Shown: positions 23,623 through 35,256, counted from the first letter of the stretch. The stretch is 64,000 bases of DNA from Apricaphanius iberus (GCA_028564705.1 JAPXFQ010000355.1:277061-341060), one strand, 5' to 3'. A program made the numbers and translations. The notes: a model not told the origin generated them from the letters alone.

Positions 23623-25105
23623 GAAGGGGCAGAGTTAGGGGGTGGCTGCTTGGTCTTGAGCCCCGGATGTTTTCTGAGAAGCCCCGAATCTTGATTTTAC
23701 TTTTTGAAAGAGAAAAAAAACCTTTTCGGAAATAAGTAGCAGTATCAGAGTTCACCAGAGGGGCAGCGGCTATGTAAAGTAGCCTTGGTAGAGCCTCCCT
23801 GAGCCCTCGGAAGAAGAGACGCTTCAGCAGACAGCCCCTGCATCCAAATTCTATAGTATGTACTACATACTACTAGTAGCTACTTCTTGCCCGTTGATCC
23901 AGTAAATACTGTGTAGCAAACGAGTGGGTAGTAGGCATGAAATCGGACGTACTACTCCACCATTTTACCCGGATGTTTACGTTACATTACGTCAGCTGTG
24001 GTCCCGTCCTCGGCATAGCCGACGTCACTCTTCTTCTACGATTTTGGGGCTTCCGCTGCATTGTGGGATAGCGTAGCGTACAGCAGATTTTACTGTGGCG
24101 GTACTACACATCCTGGAACTTTATGCCTACTTTGCCAATCCATAATAGAGATTCAGATCTACTACATCGCTCGCTTACTTATTTTACTACGTAGTAGGTG
24201 TAGTAGGGGTATTCGGATGCAGCCAGCTTGCTGGGATGGGAGAGGAGTGGATACTGCTGCATAAACACCAGCAGGATAAGACTGTTGCTGATTTGGACAT
24301 CAGGAAGGTTTTTAGACAAAAAGTAGATTGACAACAGCTGCTGTGATGAAATGGATCATGATTCAGGTCTGTGAATCTTATTTTAAAATTGCTGGCTTGT
24401 TAAATGTTAATTTACTGTAAGTTTTGGTAGAGAAAATGAATAATAAGAAACATATGGGAAGAATATAAAAATACTTGGATAATAATCATGAAAAATAAGT
24501 AAATATCACAAAGGAGGCAGATGTTCTCTGGATTATTAAGAAACAACTGAAAAAGAGTAAAGTAGTATTACAGTAAGTGAATAAAACTAGTCAAACATTG
24601 AGAATGGGCTATAAACTAGAAATATAACATTGCCTATTGCACTTTTTCATCAGTTTGACCAATGGGGTCAGAGAATCTGGTCAGAAATTTTTTTTACTCT
24701 TTAGTTTTAAACTATTAAAGAGTATAGTCTATAGCATTTATTACATTTTTTATTCATTTTAATACTCAATCTGAACGAATTCAGGTTGTTCTCTTACATG
24801 AGACCACACGTAAAGCAGATGAATACGTGTCACTTTTAGTTCCTCCACAATGACAAAAACCACTGATTGTGGGCCTGGGTATGAACAACGAAATTAAATG
24901 TGAACTGTTCAGCTACGTTTGTGTAACCAAACAGAGAGATTGTTGCAGAGGTTGGTATATAAGGTTTGGGACTATTGCCTGGGAGTTAGGATGATATTGT
25001 GAAGGCTGAATCTGCGCTCTGCAGCCATTTTGAGAAAGGGATTAAAGCCCCACTTCAGCAACAGTTTTGAAACCTGATAGCCACCCCCTAACTCCGCGCC
25101 TGAAA
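23620..25105. mobile_element. probable hAT-type non-autonomous element
   Basis: The sequence gagttagggggtggct occurs on the plus strand near 23,631-23,646 and on the minus strand near 25,079-25,094. It acts as inverted termini about 1.45 kb apart, next to 'cag'-type ends. The left terminus continues into 'cttgagccccgg', like other fish hAT ends. A smaller MITE (23838-24222) sits inside. An 8-bp duplication was not confirmed, so the two motifs could instead belong to independent copies. Confidence 0.4.
23838..24222 (+). mobile_element. MITE with 'ctgcatcc' TIRs, copy 1
   Basis: A 385-bp segment begins ctgcatccaaattc and ends attcggatgcag. Its subterminal regions are dense in 'tactac/gtagta' triplets. 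The interior ('ccggatgtttacgttac', 'cattgtgggatagcgtagcg', 'tctactacat') recurs in inverted orientation at 60516-61062. Confidence 0.7.
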
Positions 25106-26974
25106 CACTCCCTCTAAGGGTCTCCTTCACTGCATAAGTGTGCTGCATGTGAACAGTTTCTCCAACCCCCATTCCCTGCATTAGCCGCATAAAAGCGTCT
25201 ACATCACAGAGAAAATGAGTAATTATGTTCTTGCCTACCCTAAGGACCACCCACGGGAAGATTGATTTTGCATCATGAAGGGTACAGCAAGTATCTGCTA
25301 GTAGAAGCTAGAAGCCCAAGCTAACTGTTAGCCACAAAGCTAACTCTTAGCAACTTAACAGCATGGCAGAAAACGGTCGGGCCTGGTTTATTTGTAGACT
25401 TTGCACATCAGCGTTGCTTTTTTTTTACGCAAGAAAGATGAGGTGAGAAAGAAACACTTTGAATCTGTCGAGGAACACTGCCACCGAAGTTAATTATTTG
25501 ATCGAAGGCAGCAAAAAAGTCGTATTGCTGTTAGCTAATCAGAGACGTTTGCATATTGTGAATAACGACGAGTTAGACTCGTAAAACTGTCATTTTACCC
25601 CACTCACTTCTCCGATAACCTCTAACCTCCTTCAAATAGAAATGAGGCAGCATCCCCCCCCCCCCAAAAAGCTTTGAAGGCAAATAATTCGACTGGAGAC
25701 CAAAACTGAGGCGGTGAGGCGAGAAGAGCTCTAGATGGCCTTCTGGGTTGTTTTAGACCTCTTAGATGAGAAGTAGATGCTTTCTAGGAGTGATTTGGTC
25801 ATTCTCGCCACTCCTCAGAACATTCTCTATGTTTTCTCCCTTTGTAGATACGCGTTCTCTAAATATATAAAGGTTATGTAAAGTCCAAAAAGCCATAGAA
25901 ATGGCTACATAGCTCGTTCCAGACTGATGGGTGTCAATGTTTTATTTTTTTAACCGTTGTTGAATTTCTTTACATCAGAGCATGGTGCTTTATTTTTTTT
26001 AGATTGTTGATGATTTAGTAATTTAGTTTCTAACGTAGTTCTGTTTAGTTCAACTGGCAAAGCAGTGATCTGGATGATTAACAAGGTAATCAGCCATGTA
26101 TTGATATCATTGTATAAAAATCGCTTTTTGTATTTACCCAGGTTGTCCCATCTTTAGAAAGAAAAAAGACAAGAGCATACGTCTTAAAATAAGTTGGTTT
26201 AAAAGTACCATCAGGAATATACAGTATTCTCATCACAGCAATCTAACCTAAATTAAAAATTTAAGTTGCAGACAGATGAATATTACTAAGTCTCCCTCTT
26301 GGTTAAATTTAGCTCAAATTAAAAAATTATTCATTGATCTCAAGGGAACCCAAAATGTTGTTGTAACCCATATTATTCAGGTTTTTCAGAGTTGTTTTTA
26401 AAAGCTGATAATCAGGAATGATCTTCTGTATACTGTCACGTTTTAGAGAATATATTACAGTCAAAGGAGGAAAGATTTGGGTTGCTGGATGATTAAAAAT
26501 AGTTTTACACACATGATGTGGTTGGTTTACCACCACGAAGGGACGGGGAAAACAATACAAACATGTCTGTATCGCTTGGCTCTGAGAAAGAAGTGACCTT
26601 AAAATAACCCCAGAGTCCATCATCCTTCTTTGCTTTTCCATCTTCTTCCATCTTCCTCCATGTCTCTGATTTTTCTAATTATTCTCCTGTTTCTTCCCCC
26701 TTTCTGCTGTCTGCTCATTCCCTCCCCCACGGCTACGAGTTGAAAAGTTCAGTCACTCATCCAGAGGGAAGTGTAGCTTGGTTGGAAACTGAACCCATGG
26801 CCAGAGGCCAAAAGCACTTTTTGAACTAAAAAATACATTATTTTAGTTTGTCCCATGATGCTGGAATATCTTGACTCTGTCAAACTGTTTGGGTCGACTT
26901 TTCTACCAGGGAGAACCAGGACGACAGCCGTGGAAAAAAGACCAGGGTGGTGGTCACTATATTTCAAAACGATA
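25106..26974. other. unassigned sequence
   Basis: No supported gene. A C10 run at about 25,654 and frames at 26327-26641 and 26749-26967 (minus) show no known domain. Confidence 0.4.
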
Positions 26975-26977
26975 TAA

Positions 26978-28058
26978 TGTGTTCACACCGAATGCGTTTG
27001 AAGCATCCAGAGAGTCAGGTTTACAAGTAAAGTCAGTGAAGAAGTGCGCTGATTCACGTTAGTAGCAGATTGGCTTTGTGAAAAACTTATTTCTGCGACC
27101 GATTAGCACAAATTAGGCGTTTCTGGTGCACCGAAAATAGGCGGCTCATTTTATGTGGTGCATTTTGTGCATTCGCACGTGACCAGCTTTATTGCGTGTC
27201 CTGTTGAAGTTGGAAAGTTTCAACTCCGGCTTCAAGTCGCGACATGTCAATCAATCAGGAGCCTGATGACGGGGTGTCAGTGATGTACATATGTCAGTAT
27301 ATATTTTCAAAGACATATGATATACAGAGACAGGAATAAAAAGAAGGTATTATAAAGAGGTTAAACAATTTAGACAGGAATGCTCTTAAGAGGTTTGTGG
27401 TTGGCTCTTAAAAGAGCCGTTGTGGCTGCAAAAGGCCCCGCTCTCTCTGCCAAGAAGTGAGCCATGAACAGCTTCCTCACTCGGACAGCTTCTCTGGAGG
27501 AGTAAATACGACCCAGGCCTGGTAATGTCTCCACCACAGCGCGTCAAGCGCCGCTCGTATTTTAAACTTTTACTGAACGCAGACAGATGGGCAGCCACTC
27601 AACAATGTAGGTGGTGTCTTGGCAGGCGATGCTTGGACCTATGCGGGACAACACCTCCTCAACCTCGGCCTGCAGACGCAGCGAGGGGCCGATGTTTATG
27701 GAACCCTCCCCACAGCTAGACTGGGTCTTTAGCTCCCTGATCCCCGACTGGTGCGTTCCCAGCTCCACCTGAGGCCAGGCCGAACATGTTATGTGGTCAG
27801 CTTGGAGACCAGAGTCCACTGGGAGCTCCCTGAGTGTCGGGAGAAGGAAGGAGGGAGGAAGGAGGAGGCCAGCCGACTGTTACGGGGCGGTTCTGGTCAG
27901 AGTCCTCCCACATTGTGTATTTCTGGCTTCACGCACTCGAAAATGGCATATTTTGAAGCGCGACCTGTTCGCTTTGGATACGCTTCGAGGTGTGAATGTT
28001 TAAGCGTCCAGCTAGGGGTCTTGAGGTGCGCTTTGACGCGTTCAGTATGAAGGCACCG
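26978..28058 (-). mobile_element. PIF/Harbinger transposon, internally deleted
   Basis: A 1.08-kb element flanked by TAA (26975-26977, 28059-28061). The left end is tgtgttcacaccgaatgcg; the right end reverse-complemented is ggtgccttcatactgaacgcg. Both match the 'ttcacaccgaacgcg' theme of fish Harbinger TIRs. The minus strand carries remnants of a HARBI1-like transposase (27370-27819). Full Harbinger elements usually exceed 3 kb and carry a second, Myb-like gene, which is not seen here. Confidence 0.65.
27370..27819 (-). pseudogene. HARBI1-like transposase remnant
   Basis: One frame, interrupted by two stops (27562-27564 and ~15 bases downstream), carries two blocks reminiscent of PIF/Harbinger nucleases. 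The N-terminal block is IGPSIACQDTTYIV...LPICLRSVKV, comparable to the 'QDT.Y...I....RL.ITLR' segment. The C-terminal block is LPGLGRIYSSREAVRVRK followed by LFMAHFLAE, comparable to the 'REAVRVRE.F..YF' end. The DDE core between them is missing, consistent with internal deletion. Identification rests on motif resemblance by eye and is moderate at best. Confidence 0.45.
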
Positions 28059-28068
28059 TAAGAATCAA

Positions 28069-28862
28069 GTCACGATCTTGATTTTGTATCAAAATCGATC
28101 TAAATTACGTTATGACCTTGCACATCGAAATCCAAAAGCGGATCGGGTCACCTCCTGCCATGTTTACATCCTCTGTCCCACTCGGGAGTCGGTAGCAATA
28201 TTTAGCAGACACCCGTCTCATCACAAGGAACCACACATTGCATTTTCACTAACAAGTAACTCTCACCAGTTCTCATACAACTCACAAAACCTGGTAACAT
28301 ATTAACTGCCTGTTTCACATCCCCCTGGATTAGAGCACATGTCTACATAGCACATTAGCTCACGCTAGCAAGTAGCTATTGGCTAAGCTAACGCTTGACC
28401 ACAGCTTGGCTAGATGAAGCAACGGGAGCGGAGCTAAAGCCGCTCCTTCTACTCTCAAATCACCGGTGATGAAATTTTGAGTTCCCAGGTGAGTTAAGTC
28501 CACATTCCCATTGTAAACAAGAGGACCACTGTTAGCTGCAGGTTGCTCGTTCCTATCTGGAGCATATCGCATTTCTGCAGTAACTGTAAAGAATCACTAG
28601 ATGGCAGCAAGCCTCTGTTAGCATTAAACAACACTGTCACAGTAAATTATTTAAACATGAATGCCTAATGTGATACATTACACAAGAATACTAAAAATTG
28701 CATCTATTTTGTCTTTTAGAATAACATTTACTGGACAAAATTTTATGAATAAAAGCAGTGTAAAAATGACATAGGGTTCGATACGGTAAAAGTAAGTTTA
28801 AAAAAAAATCGAGAATCGGATCGTGACCCGAAAATCAAATCGAGGATTTTGAGAATCGTGAC
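28069..28862. mobile_element. non-autonomous element with 'gtcacgat' inverted ends
   Basis: The left end carries gtcacgatcttgattttg; the right end carries caaatcgaggattttgagaa then tcgtgac. The subterminal regions are full of 'aatcga/gatcg' words typical of fish hAT-like elements. The interior has no coding frame. The left boundary is blurred because the Harbinger insertion at 26978-28058 ends only eight bases upstream. Confidence 0.5.
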
Positions 28863-28877
28863 ACCACTACTGCAAAC

Positions 28878-29284
28878 TAGGGATGTGAGAAAATAACGAT
28901 ATACTGCGATATTTTATGTCACAATATTATACTGAAATTCAAAAGAAAGTTTTTATTTTTAGTTTAGTTTTTTGAATTGGAATGAAGTCTTTAATGATTA
29001 CAGTAATATTTGTAGTAAAATTAAAAGTATGACCACTGGGTAGTGGGTGTTTGGACCCTCTTTGTTCCACTGGATCGACTAGATCTAGTTATAATACTGG
29101 ATGTGTTATAGATGAAACAGGCTGGAGTGTTTAGAGTGCTGGAAAAGTTCTTCTGCAGTTAAATTCAGTTTTAAAAATCACAATATATAGTCCTACCAAT
29201 AGGATTGCAATATATCGTATCGTCCCCCACCCCTCTATTGCGATACATATCGTATCACTAGATTTTTGCCGATACACATCCCTA
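28878..29284. mobile_element. 407-bp MITE with perfect 10-bp TIRs
   Basis: It starts tagggatgtg and ends cacatcccta. Subterminal 'cgatat/atatcg' words occur on both sides. No coding frame. The outer TA could be either the TIR tip or a TA duplication, so Tc1/mariner and hAT origins both remain open. Confidence 0.65.
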
Positions 29285-29327
29285 TTCACTTGTGTCAGAT
29301 GTTGATAACAAAAGGACAGTTTAAACA

Positions 29328-30363
29328 CAGGGTTATAATAAATTTTCATTAGTTTTAGTTTTGACTTAAGATTTTTAATTCTATTTTAGTTTTAATTAGT
29401 TTTTACCATTCATTAGGTAGTTTAGTTTTAGTTTTTTGAAAATGCTTAGTTTCAGTTTAGTTTTAGTCATTTTGTTGAACAGGTTGGGGCAACACCAAGA
29501 AAAAAGAAATGTGTAACAAAATCTCAGAAAATGCTTTTTTTTAAATGTATTGACATAGGCCAGATGAACGACAACACAAATAAGGCAAGTATAAAAGATA
29601 TACCGCAGAGTAACGTTCAAAGTTCTGTAAACACAATAACAGCACCTGTGTATTAGAAACCTAAACAATTAATGGAGGTTCTACAGATTTATAAAAACAC
29701 AAAAACAAAAGCCAAGCCACCAGGAGTACTATGATGCTTTTCATAATTTTGCACATATTCTAGTAGTGAGTAATCCCAAAATTTAACTCTGGCGCTTTCT
29801 CTGAACCTTTGCTGACATGACGCTAGGCGGATCGCAGCTACACAGACGAATTGTTTGACATATTAGGATAATGCAGTACAGCCAGTAAAACCCAAAAACC
29901 AACCTAAACTACAGAGGGATTATTTGTCCATCAACTCAGTGGATAAGCGCACAGTGTTGGTTAGCAATGTTAGCTTGTTTGTTAGCCATAGCTCACCTGG
30001 TATGAAGTTCTTTCTGCAGACTGCTGCATGTTTAATCAGTCGATGGGATTTTAACTTTCCTGTTCTAATTTTGTTATCAAAGCGATTTATGCAACTAAAG
30101 GCACAACAGATGATCGCATCTGTTTCTGGTGACGATGCGCAGTAGGCAGAGAGCCACGTAGAAATCATTATTCTAGACTTTATGAGACACTTTGTGAAAC
30201 CAAAACCAAGCAAATTTTCTCAATAAATTCAGTTTGTTTTAGTTAGTTTTGGGAACAATCATTACAGTTTCAATTCGTTTTCGTTTTGTTGCAAAGTGTA
30301 ACATGTTTTTTCACGTCTAGTTTTTGATTTTTCGTTCGTTTTCAATAACGACAATAACTTTGG
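29328..30363. mobile_element. 1.04-kb hAT-like non-autonomous element
   Basis: The left end cagggttataat and the reverse complement of the right end (caaagttattgtcgttat) form imperfect TIRs. Long subterminal runs of 'tagttttag' on the left and 'ttcgtttt' on the right follow the style of a very common fish hAT family. Adjacent 8-mers tttaaaca and gttacaca agree at six of eight positions, as expected for an old 8-bp duplication. The interior is unrecognised. Confidence 0.5.
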
Positions 30364-32107
30364 TTACACAACGTTTTCCAGCAAAACAAAGGTTTTTCTC
30401 TGTGATTCTCAGCTGTCCACGAGAACTGTGTTTTTGAAAGATGAAAATGCAACTTTTAAAAACGTCAACGGCAAATTGGGCTTGCGCACTCCACCACTCT
30501 TCAACTTTTCTTTAGGTTATTATGAGGGGGAAACCATCGTTTTCAACAAGATCAGATTGTGCACTTTTTCATGTAAACAGTGTCCTTTTTGGCGGGGTGC
30601 TTTTTGGGGAAATATATACTTTGGTTTTTGGGGGAAAATTATTTCAAGGTACCTAAATAACACCTTAAAAGAAAAAAAATTCGGACTTTTCTAACTTGTA
30701 ATTAATTATCTTTTCTTGAACTTGACTTTCCTATACTTTAACTACCTATCTGTCCATCATACGGAGATTAATATCCTCATTTCCTCTCTCATCCTTTTCC
30801 CAACTGACATTTTTGCGAGCCTTTCCCCCTCCGATCTGACTCATCGTTCCCTCTCGGATGAAATTAATCCATACATTTTCTTGTCATTTCCTTTTTATAT
30901 CCTGTGCTTTGACTTTCAGTGACCTTTTCTGCATTAAACATAAAAAAACCCATCCCCCCATCTTCCATCCAGAGCGTGTTATCCCAGGTCAGACTAAGCG
31001 CTGGTCTAAAGTGGAGTCACTGCAAGAAAGTGAAATGAGTATTTCAATCAACTCTTAAACTGCAGCATTGCATCAGCAGGGGAGGAAGACTTCCTTGGCT
31101 GTCGGGTTAGCTGAGGTGAGTGAAGCCGTCAAACCACTTTGCAACTGCAAATCACTGGGGATTAGAGGTCTTCTTGAAAGCCTTTTAACTGTGGAGGTCA
31201 GGGAGAGTCGGGGTGAATTTATGAAACTCCACCTGGTAATAATTTACTTCCAACACAGTTTTGTAAACTATTTAACACTCATTCTCATTTACTTGTGCTA
31301 CCCAGACTATTGTTGTAATCCAATTAACAGTTGTAGCAAATTTCAAGCATGAGTAAATGGCTCATTACTCCACACCTAAAATTGTTTTCCGGTTTAATAT
31401 AATAATAGTTGAATAATAACAATAATAAACTGGAATTATTCCAGTCAGCTAATTAAACGAACCTCTGAAATAATAGATATCGGATTATTTCCAAGTCTGA
31501 AGGGTCTCCAAGGCTGAATTAAAGGTAATCAAAAATGCCAGAAATTTGAAACTAATATGTTTTTTTTAGATCAGTGTATATTTGACATTTACTATATTTA
31601 GTATTTACTGTAAACGTTTTTAAACAGGGCTCTCTGCATTTATTAAACAGTTTCTGATTCAGTTTCTCCTTTGGAACGTGTTTATTTTTATATTTCTCAA
31701 ATTTTTGAGGCAAAGAACTTTAAGCTCCAATTTAGTTCAAAAGTCACCGTTTAAACCAACCTGACTGACTTGACTTGGCCATTCAGTTTTGTAGGTATCG
31801 ACGTGAATCTTATGCTCCATTTCTCTCTAATTTGTTAACAAGACCCCGAGGGGAGCGTCTCTCCTTCAGTCGGCTCAGTGATTCATTCATGATCCAAAGG
31901 GAGTTATAAACCTTTTCCAACAAGCATTTTTGGTTCTAACATATGGGGGGCGTTTTTAAAGCTACACAGTCAAAGTTTTACAGCAATAATTTGGGTTATT
32001 TGAATTATCAGAGAAAAATGGTAGTTAAGCTTTCATTCATATTTCTGCCCCTGTGGTTTATTCTTTTTTTGATTTAAGGGCTATAAACATTATAAACAAA
32101 TATTTTA
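30364..32107. other. unassigned sequence
   Basis: Frames at 30428-30694, 30716-30922 and 31068-31352 (plus) lack domains. No RNA gene or repeat end was noticed. Confidence 0.45.
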
Positions 32108-32545
32108 CTAGGACGCTGAATATATAGCTAGCAAGCTAAACTGACTAGCTAACTGTAGAGCCTTGAAGTGACTTTTTTAACTGGAAGCTAAATATATAGC
32201 TAGCAAGCTAAACTGACTAGCTAACTGTAGAGCTTTGAAGTGATTTTTTTTAACTGGAAGCTACATATATAGCTAGCAAGCTAAACTGACTAGCTAACTT
32301 TAGAGCTTTGAAGTGATTTTTTTAAGTGGAAGCTAAATATATAGCTAGCAAGCTAAACTGACTAGCTAACTGTAGAGCTTTGAAGTGATTTTTTTTAACT
32401 GGAAGCTACATATATAGCTAGCAAGCTAAACTGACTAGCTAACTTTAGAGCTTTGAAGTGATTTTTTTAAGTGGAAGCTAAATATATAGCTAGCAAGCTA
32501 AACTGATTAGCTAACTGTAGAGCTTTGAAGTGATTTTTTTTTTAA
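32108..32545. repeat. AGCT/AAATATTT-rich repeat, block D (73-bp unit, 146-bp dimer)
   Basis: Six head-to-tail units of about 73 bp, each with 'atatatagctagcaagctaa', 'actgactagctaact' and 'gagctttgaagtgatt'. Units 3 and 5 share 'gctacatat' and 'aactttag'; units 4 and 6 share 'aagtggaagctaaat' and 'aactgtag'. A 146-bp dimer was therefore duplicated as a block. Very low divergence marks a recent expansion. Confidence 0.9.
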
Positions 32546-32937
32546 CTGCATTCCAGTTAATCTTTCGGAGTCGGAAATCTCGCAGTTGTCTTGGGTCATT
32601 TCACAGTGACACGCCCCCTTTAGGTCAGAATATACGAGCTCCAACTCAGAGCTCTGAGAGTAGACTGAGTAGAGGGGGGCAAGTCGGAAACAAAGATGAC
32701 TGCACCCGTAGTTGAGATATATTTTCTTTGTATTTGAACTGGTTGGTCATTTCAATGTCGTTTTTAAATGCTCTTACACACTTGACTACTTTAAGCTGGA
32801 ATTTTGAAATTTCGTGATGAAAATAAACAAAGATAATGGTGACATTCAGTCTCGCCAACATTTTATATAGAGGTTCGCAACCACCAGCTCCTATTTTGCT
32901 GTTCCACTTTTGCTTTTTCGCAAGAAATTTTATACAT
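32546..32937. other. unassigned sequence, possible MITE end
   Basis: 'actgcattccagttaatct' at 32,546, followed by 'cggagtcggaaatctcgc', resembles the end of a common fish MITE; a similar 'gctgcattccatttgtctc' occurs at about 34,680. The partner end was not located. Confidence 0.3.
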
Positions 32938-33290
32938 TAGCAAAAATATTTAGCTCCAAGTTAACTGATTAGTCCGAAACAAAAAATTTTGCTAGCCAGT
33001 TTAGCTTCTTAGCTAGCTTAGTGTTTAGATAAACACTTACTTTGTAAACTATGTTCAGCTTATATATTTAGTTTGATTTAGATATTACAATTTTAAACTA
33101 AATATTCAATTTATAAATATACTATTAAGCTGGCTAACTAAATATTTTTGTTTGGAACCTAAATATTTAGGTAGTTTGGAGCCAAATATTTAATTTGTAA
33201 ACTAAACATTTAATTTGTACAGAAAGTAGCCTATATAGCTTACTAAATAAATATTTTTAGTATGAAACTGTGACATTTACATATAGAATA
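32938..33290. repeat. AGCT/AAATATTT-rich repeat, block E
   Basis: Degenerate 'aaatatttag', 'gctagc' and 'ttagcttcttagctagctta'-like words with no clean period. It lies ~400 bases from the young block D and looks older. Confidence 0.65.
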
Positions 33291-34367
33291 ACAACATGGA
33301 CACAAATATGAGTTTGAAAAATTAACCTGCACTAATTTCTCTTATGACATGCTAAATAACCCAAATAATTGCTAACTTTTGGCTGTGTAAATAGCTCCCC
33401 ATACTAGCATACCAGTTTCAGCAAGTTTCCGAGATGGATGTATCTGCTCCTTTCTTTCTCAAGGTTATCCAAAAGTGATGAGGTTATTTCTAACTATAAG
33501 TCATTGCTAGAACATAACTCTGAACTTTTCGATCTGTTCCTACATTGATTTTAAGAGTTATTTATTTTATTTTTTTACTTACAGTATACTGTAAAATCCT
33601 TCCATTTTCCTCATCTTCTCAACACCCACGCTGTAGTTTGAGCATTTAGTGTCAATTTCTCCTGGATGGTGCAAGATTCCAGCTAAAATATGTGATAAGG
33701 CTTCTGCAGTAGCTACCTCTGAATGTAATACGCTCACATTGCTCAGAAATTTAAATCACTGGGTAAAACTCAACTTTTCATCTATACCGTATAATCAAAT
33801 ATTCAAATTCTCAAAGTTGTCCTAATTTACTAAAACCAAGATATAAAAAACTATTCGGGTGAGCCTATAGTAAAGAGTAATCTTCATGAAACTTTAATAT
33901 CTGTCCCAAATTTTATTACTTTTCCCTCCATTTGCCTCTTTTCCAGGACTTTAAGTGCAATTGATGAGGAAGGCATTTTCTTTTCACATTTTTCCCAGAT
34001 CTGTGTTTAAATTTAAATGTAATTAAAATATGTTTAAATAAAAAAAATCCAGATTCTGCTTTTTCATATTTTATAAACAGTAATCAAACTGACAAAGCAA
34101 AGAAAAAAAAACTCAAATAGAGCTGGGGAAAAATCGAATATTTACTTGTTTTGAAGAAACAAAAACACTCACTGTTCATATGAAATATTAAATCCTGGAG
34201 TCTTTCCCCCTCATTTAACAAATCAGACCTGACTACAACAAGAATAGGGATTTTGTCCTATATGTACCTTTTTATTTCTGCAACAAAAGAACCGAGGATA
34301 CATGAGGTTACCAGGTGCTCGTCTGCTATTTCAGATGTCCCCAGTGACAACTTGGTGATGGGAAAAC
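33291..34367. other. unassigned AT-rich sequence
   Basis: Nothing recognised. Confidence 0.45.
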
Positions 34368-34377
34368 ATGGAGGAAG

Positions 34378-34660
34378 TCACTGGTAGCAGTTACTTGCTT
34401 GAGATTTCATTTCTGCTGGTGTCCACCAACTGGTTGCCACCAATGGGTCCAATGACCTTCTTGCCACAACTGGAGGCCATGTTAGCACCAATGGTCCTGA
34501 GCAGGGCCTTTTCAGGTGGGATTTACTCAACCTCCTCCTGCATAACCTGTGAGAAACCCGCCTGGAGGATAGTGGTAGTTCTTCCACGTCTATAGATGTT
34601 CCTCACCACCACTCTCAGATCCAAGGGCCTGTCAGGGTGCCAGTGTAAGGACTTTAGAAC
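34378..34660 (-). pseudogene. unrecognised coding-like remnant
   Basis: On the minus strand one frame reads continuously apart from a single TAA, with protein-like composition: RPLDLRVVVRNIYRRGRTTT, LQAGFSQVMQEEVE, stop, IPPEKALLRTIGANMASSCG, KKVIGPIGGNQLVDTSRNEI, and a terminal stop (TAA) after SSK. The composition and natural end suggest a retrocopy or an old exon of a real gene. I do not recognise the protein. No poly(A) tail or target duplication is evident. Confidence 0.35.
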
Positions 34661-34889
34661 CGTGGTGATGTGCTCTAATGCTGCATTCCATTTGTCTCGG
34701 ATACTCAGGCGTTCTAGTCGCTGTACACGAGAAAGTGACGTAATTCCCCACTTAAAGGGTTCCAGTTTGTCTCGCTACAGTCTGAAAGAACATGGACGCT
34801 TTTAGGGCAGCATCTGTCGAGGGGCAGACTGGTCATTGATATTCTTTTGAATATCATAAAGTGATTAAAAAGTATTCCACGGGCTCTGA

Positions 34890-35130
34890 TCCACGTAGTT
34901 AAGAAATCCATTTCAAAACTTTAAATAATATTCACCCATCAAACCACTTTATTCAAACTAGATTCAATTTCAATGTTGAAAAATGTTACTTATGCAAACA
35001 AGACGATGAATCAATTAAACATCTCTTCTATGAATGTGGTAAAATTATGGATCTTTGGAAATCACTTCAGGAGCGGCTCAACTCTAATAAAACTAATATA
35101 AATAATTCATTATTACTAAAAATAAAAAAG
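34890..35130 (+). pseudogene. L1/Tx1 ORF2 C-terminal fragment
   Basis: The plus-strand frame reads KTLNNIHPSNHFIQTRFNFN, then CYLCKQDDESIKHLFYEC, then IMDLWKSLQERL. This is the same Cys/His knuckle (C-x2-C...H-x4-C) as in the L1 copy at 2778-3419. Upstream it is interrupted by stops. At 35,131 the LINE similarity gives way to a different repeat, so the fragment is truncated on both sides. Confidence 0.65.
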
Positions 35131-35256
35131 GAAGAGGTTTTTTGGGCAAAGTTTGTATGTTTTCCATTCTTTAAGCACCGTTTAAGCACAGGCCCCGTTT
35201 CAAAAATACCGGTTTGGCACCGGTATCGGATAAAATCTAAACAAATCCCAACCCTA
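35131..35256 (+). mobile_element. right end of a TIR element related to 42752-43922
   Basis: This 126-bp stretch is closely similar to 43,801-43,922. Shared words include 'aagaggttttttgg', 'ctttaagcaccgtttaagca', 'taccggtttggcaccggtat', 'cggataaaatctaaa' and a final 'ccctag/cccctat'. Only the right end is present here. The junction with the L1 fragment at 35,130/35,131 is abrupt. Confidence 0.65.

Noticed and set aside
27403..27418. ggctcttaaaagagcc, which on the minus strand reads like a histone-mRNA 3' stem-loop
   Set aside because: It lies inside the frame of the Harbinger transposase remnant (TALLRAN codons). No histone coding sequence precedes it and the purine-rich downstream element is absent; the palindrome is coincidental.
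32546..34700. 'gctgcattccatt'-type sequences at 32,546 and 34,680 as the two ends of one element
   Set aside because: Both occur in the same orientation, so they cannot be inverted termini of a single element; two independent fragments are more likely.
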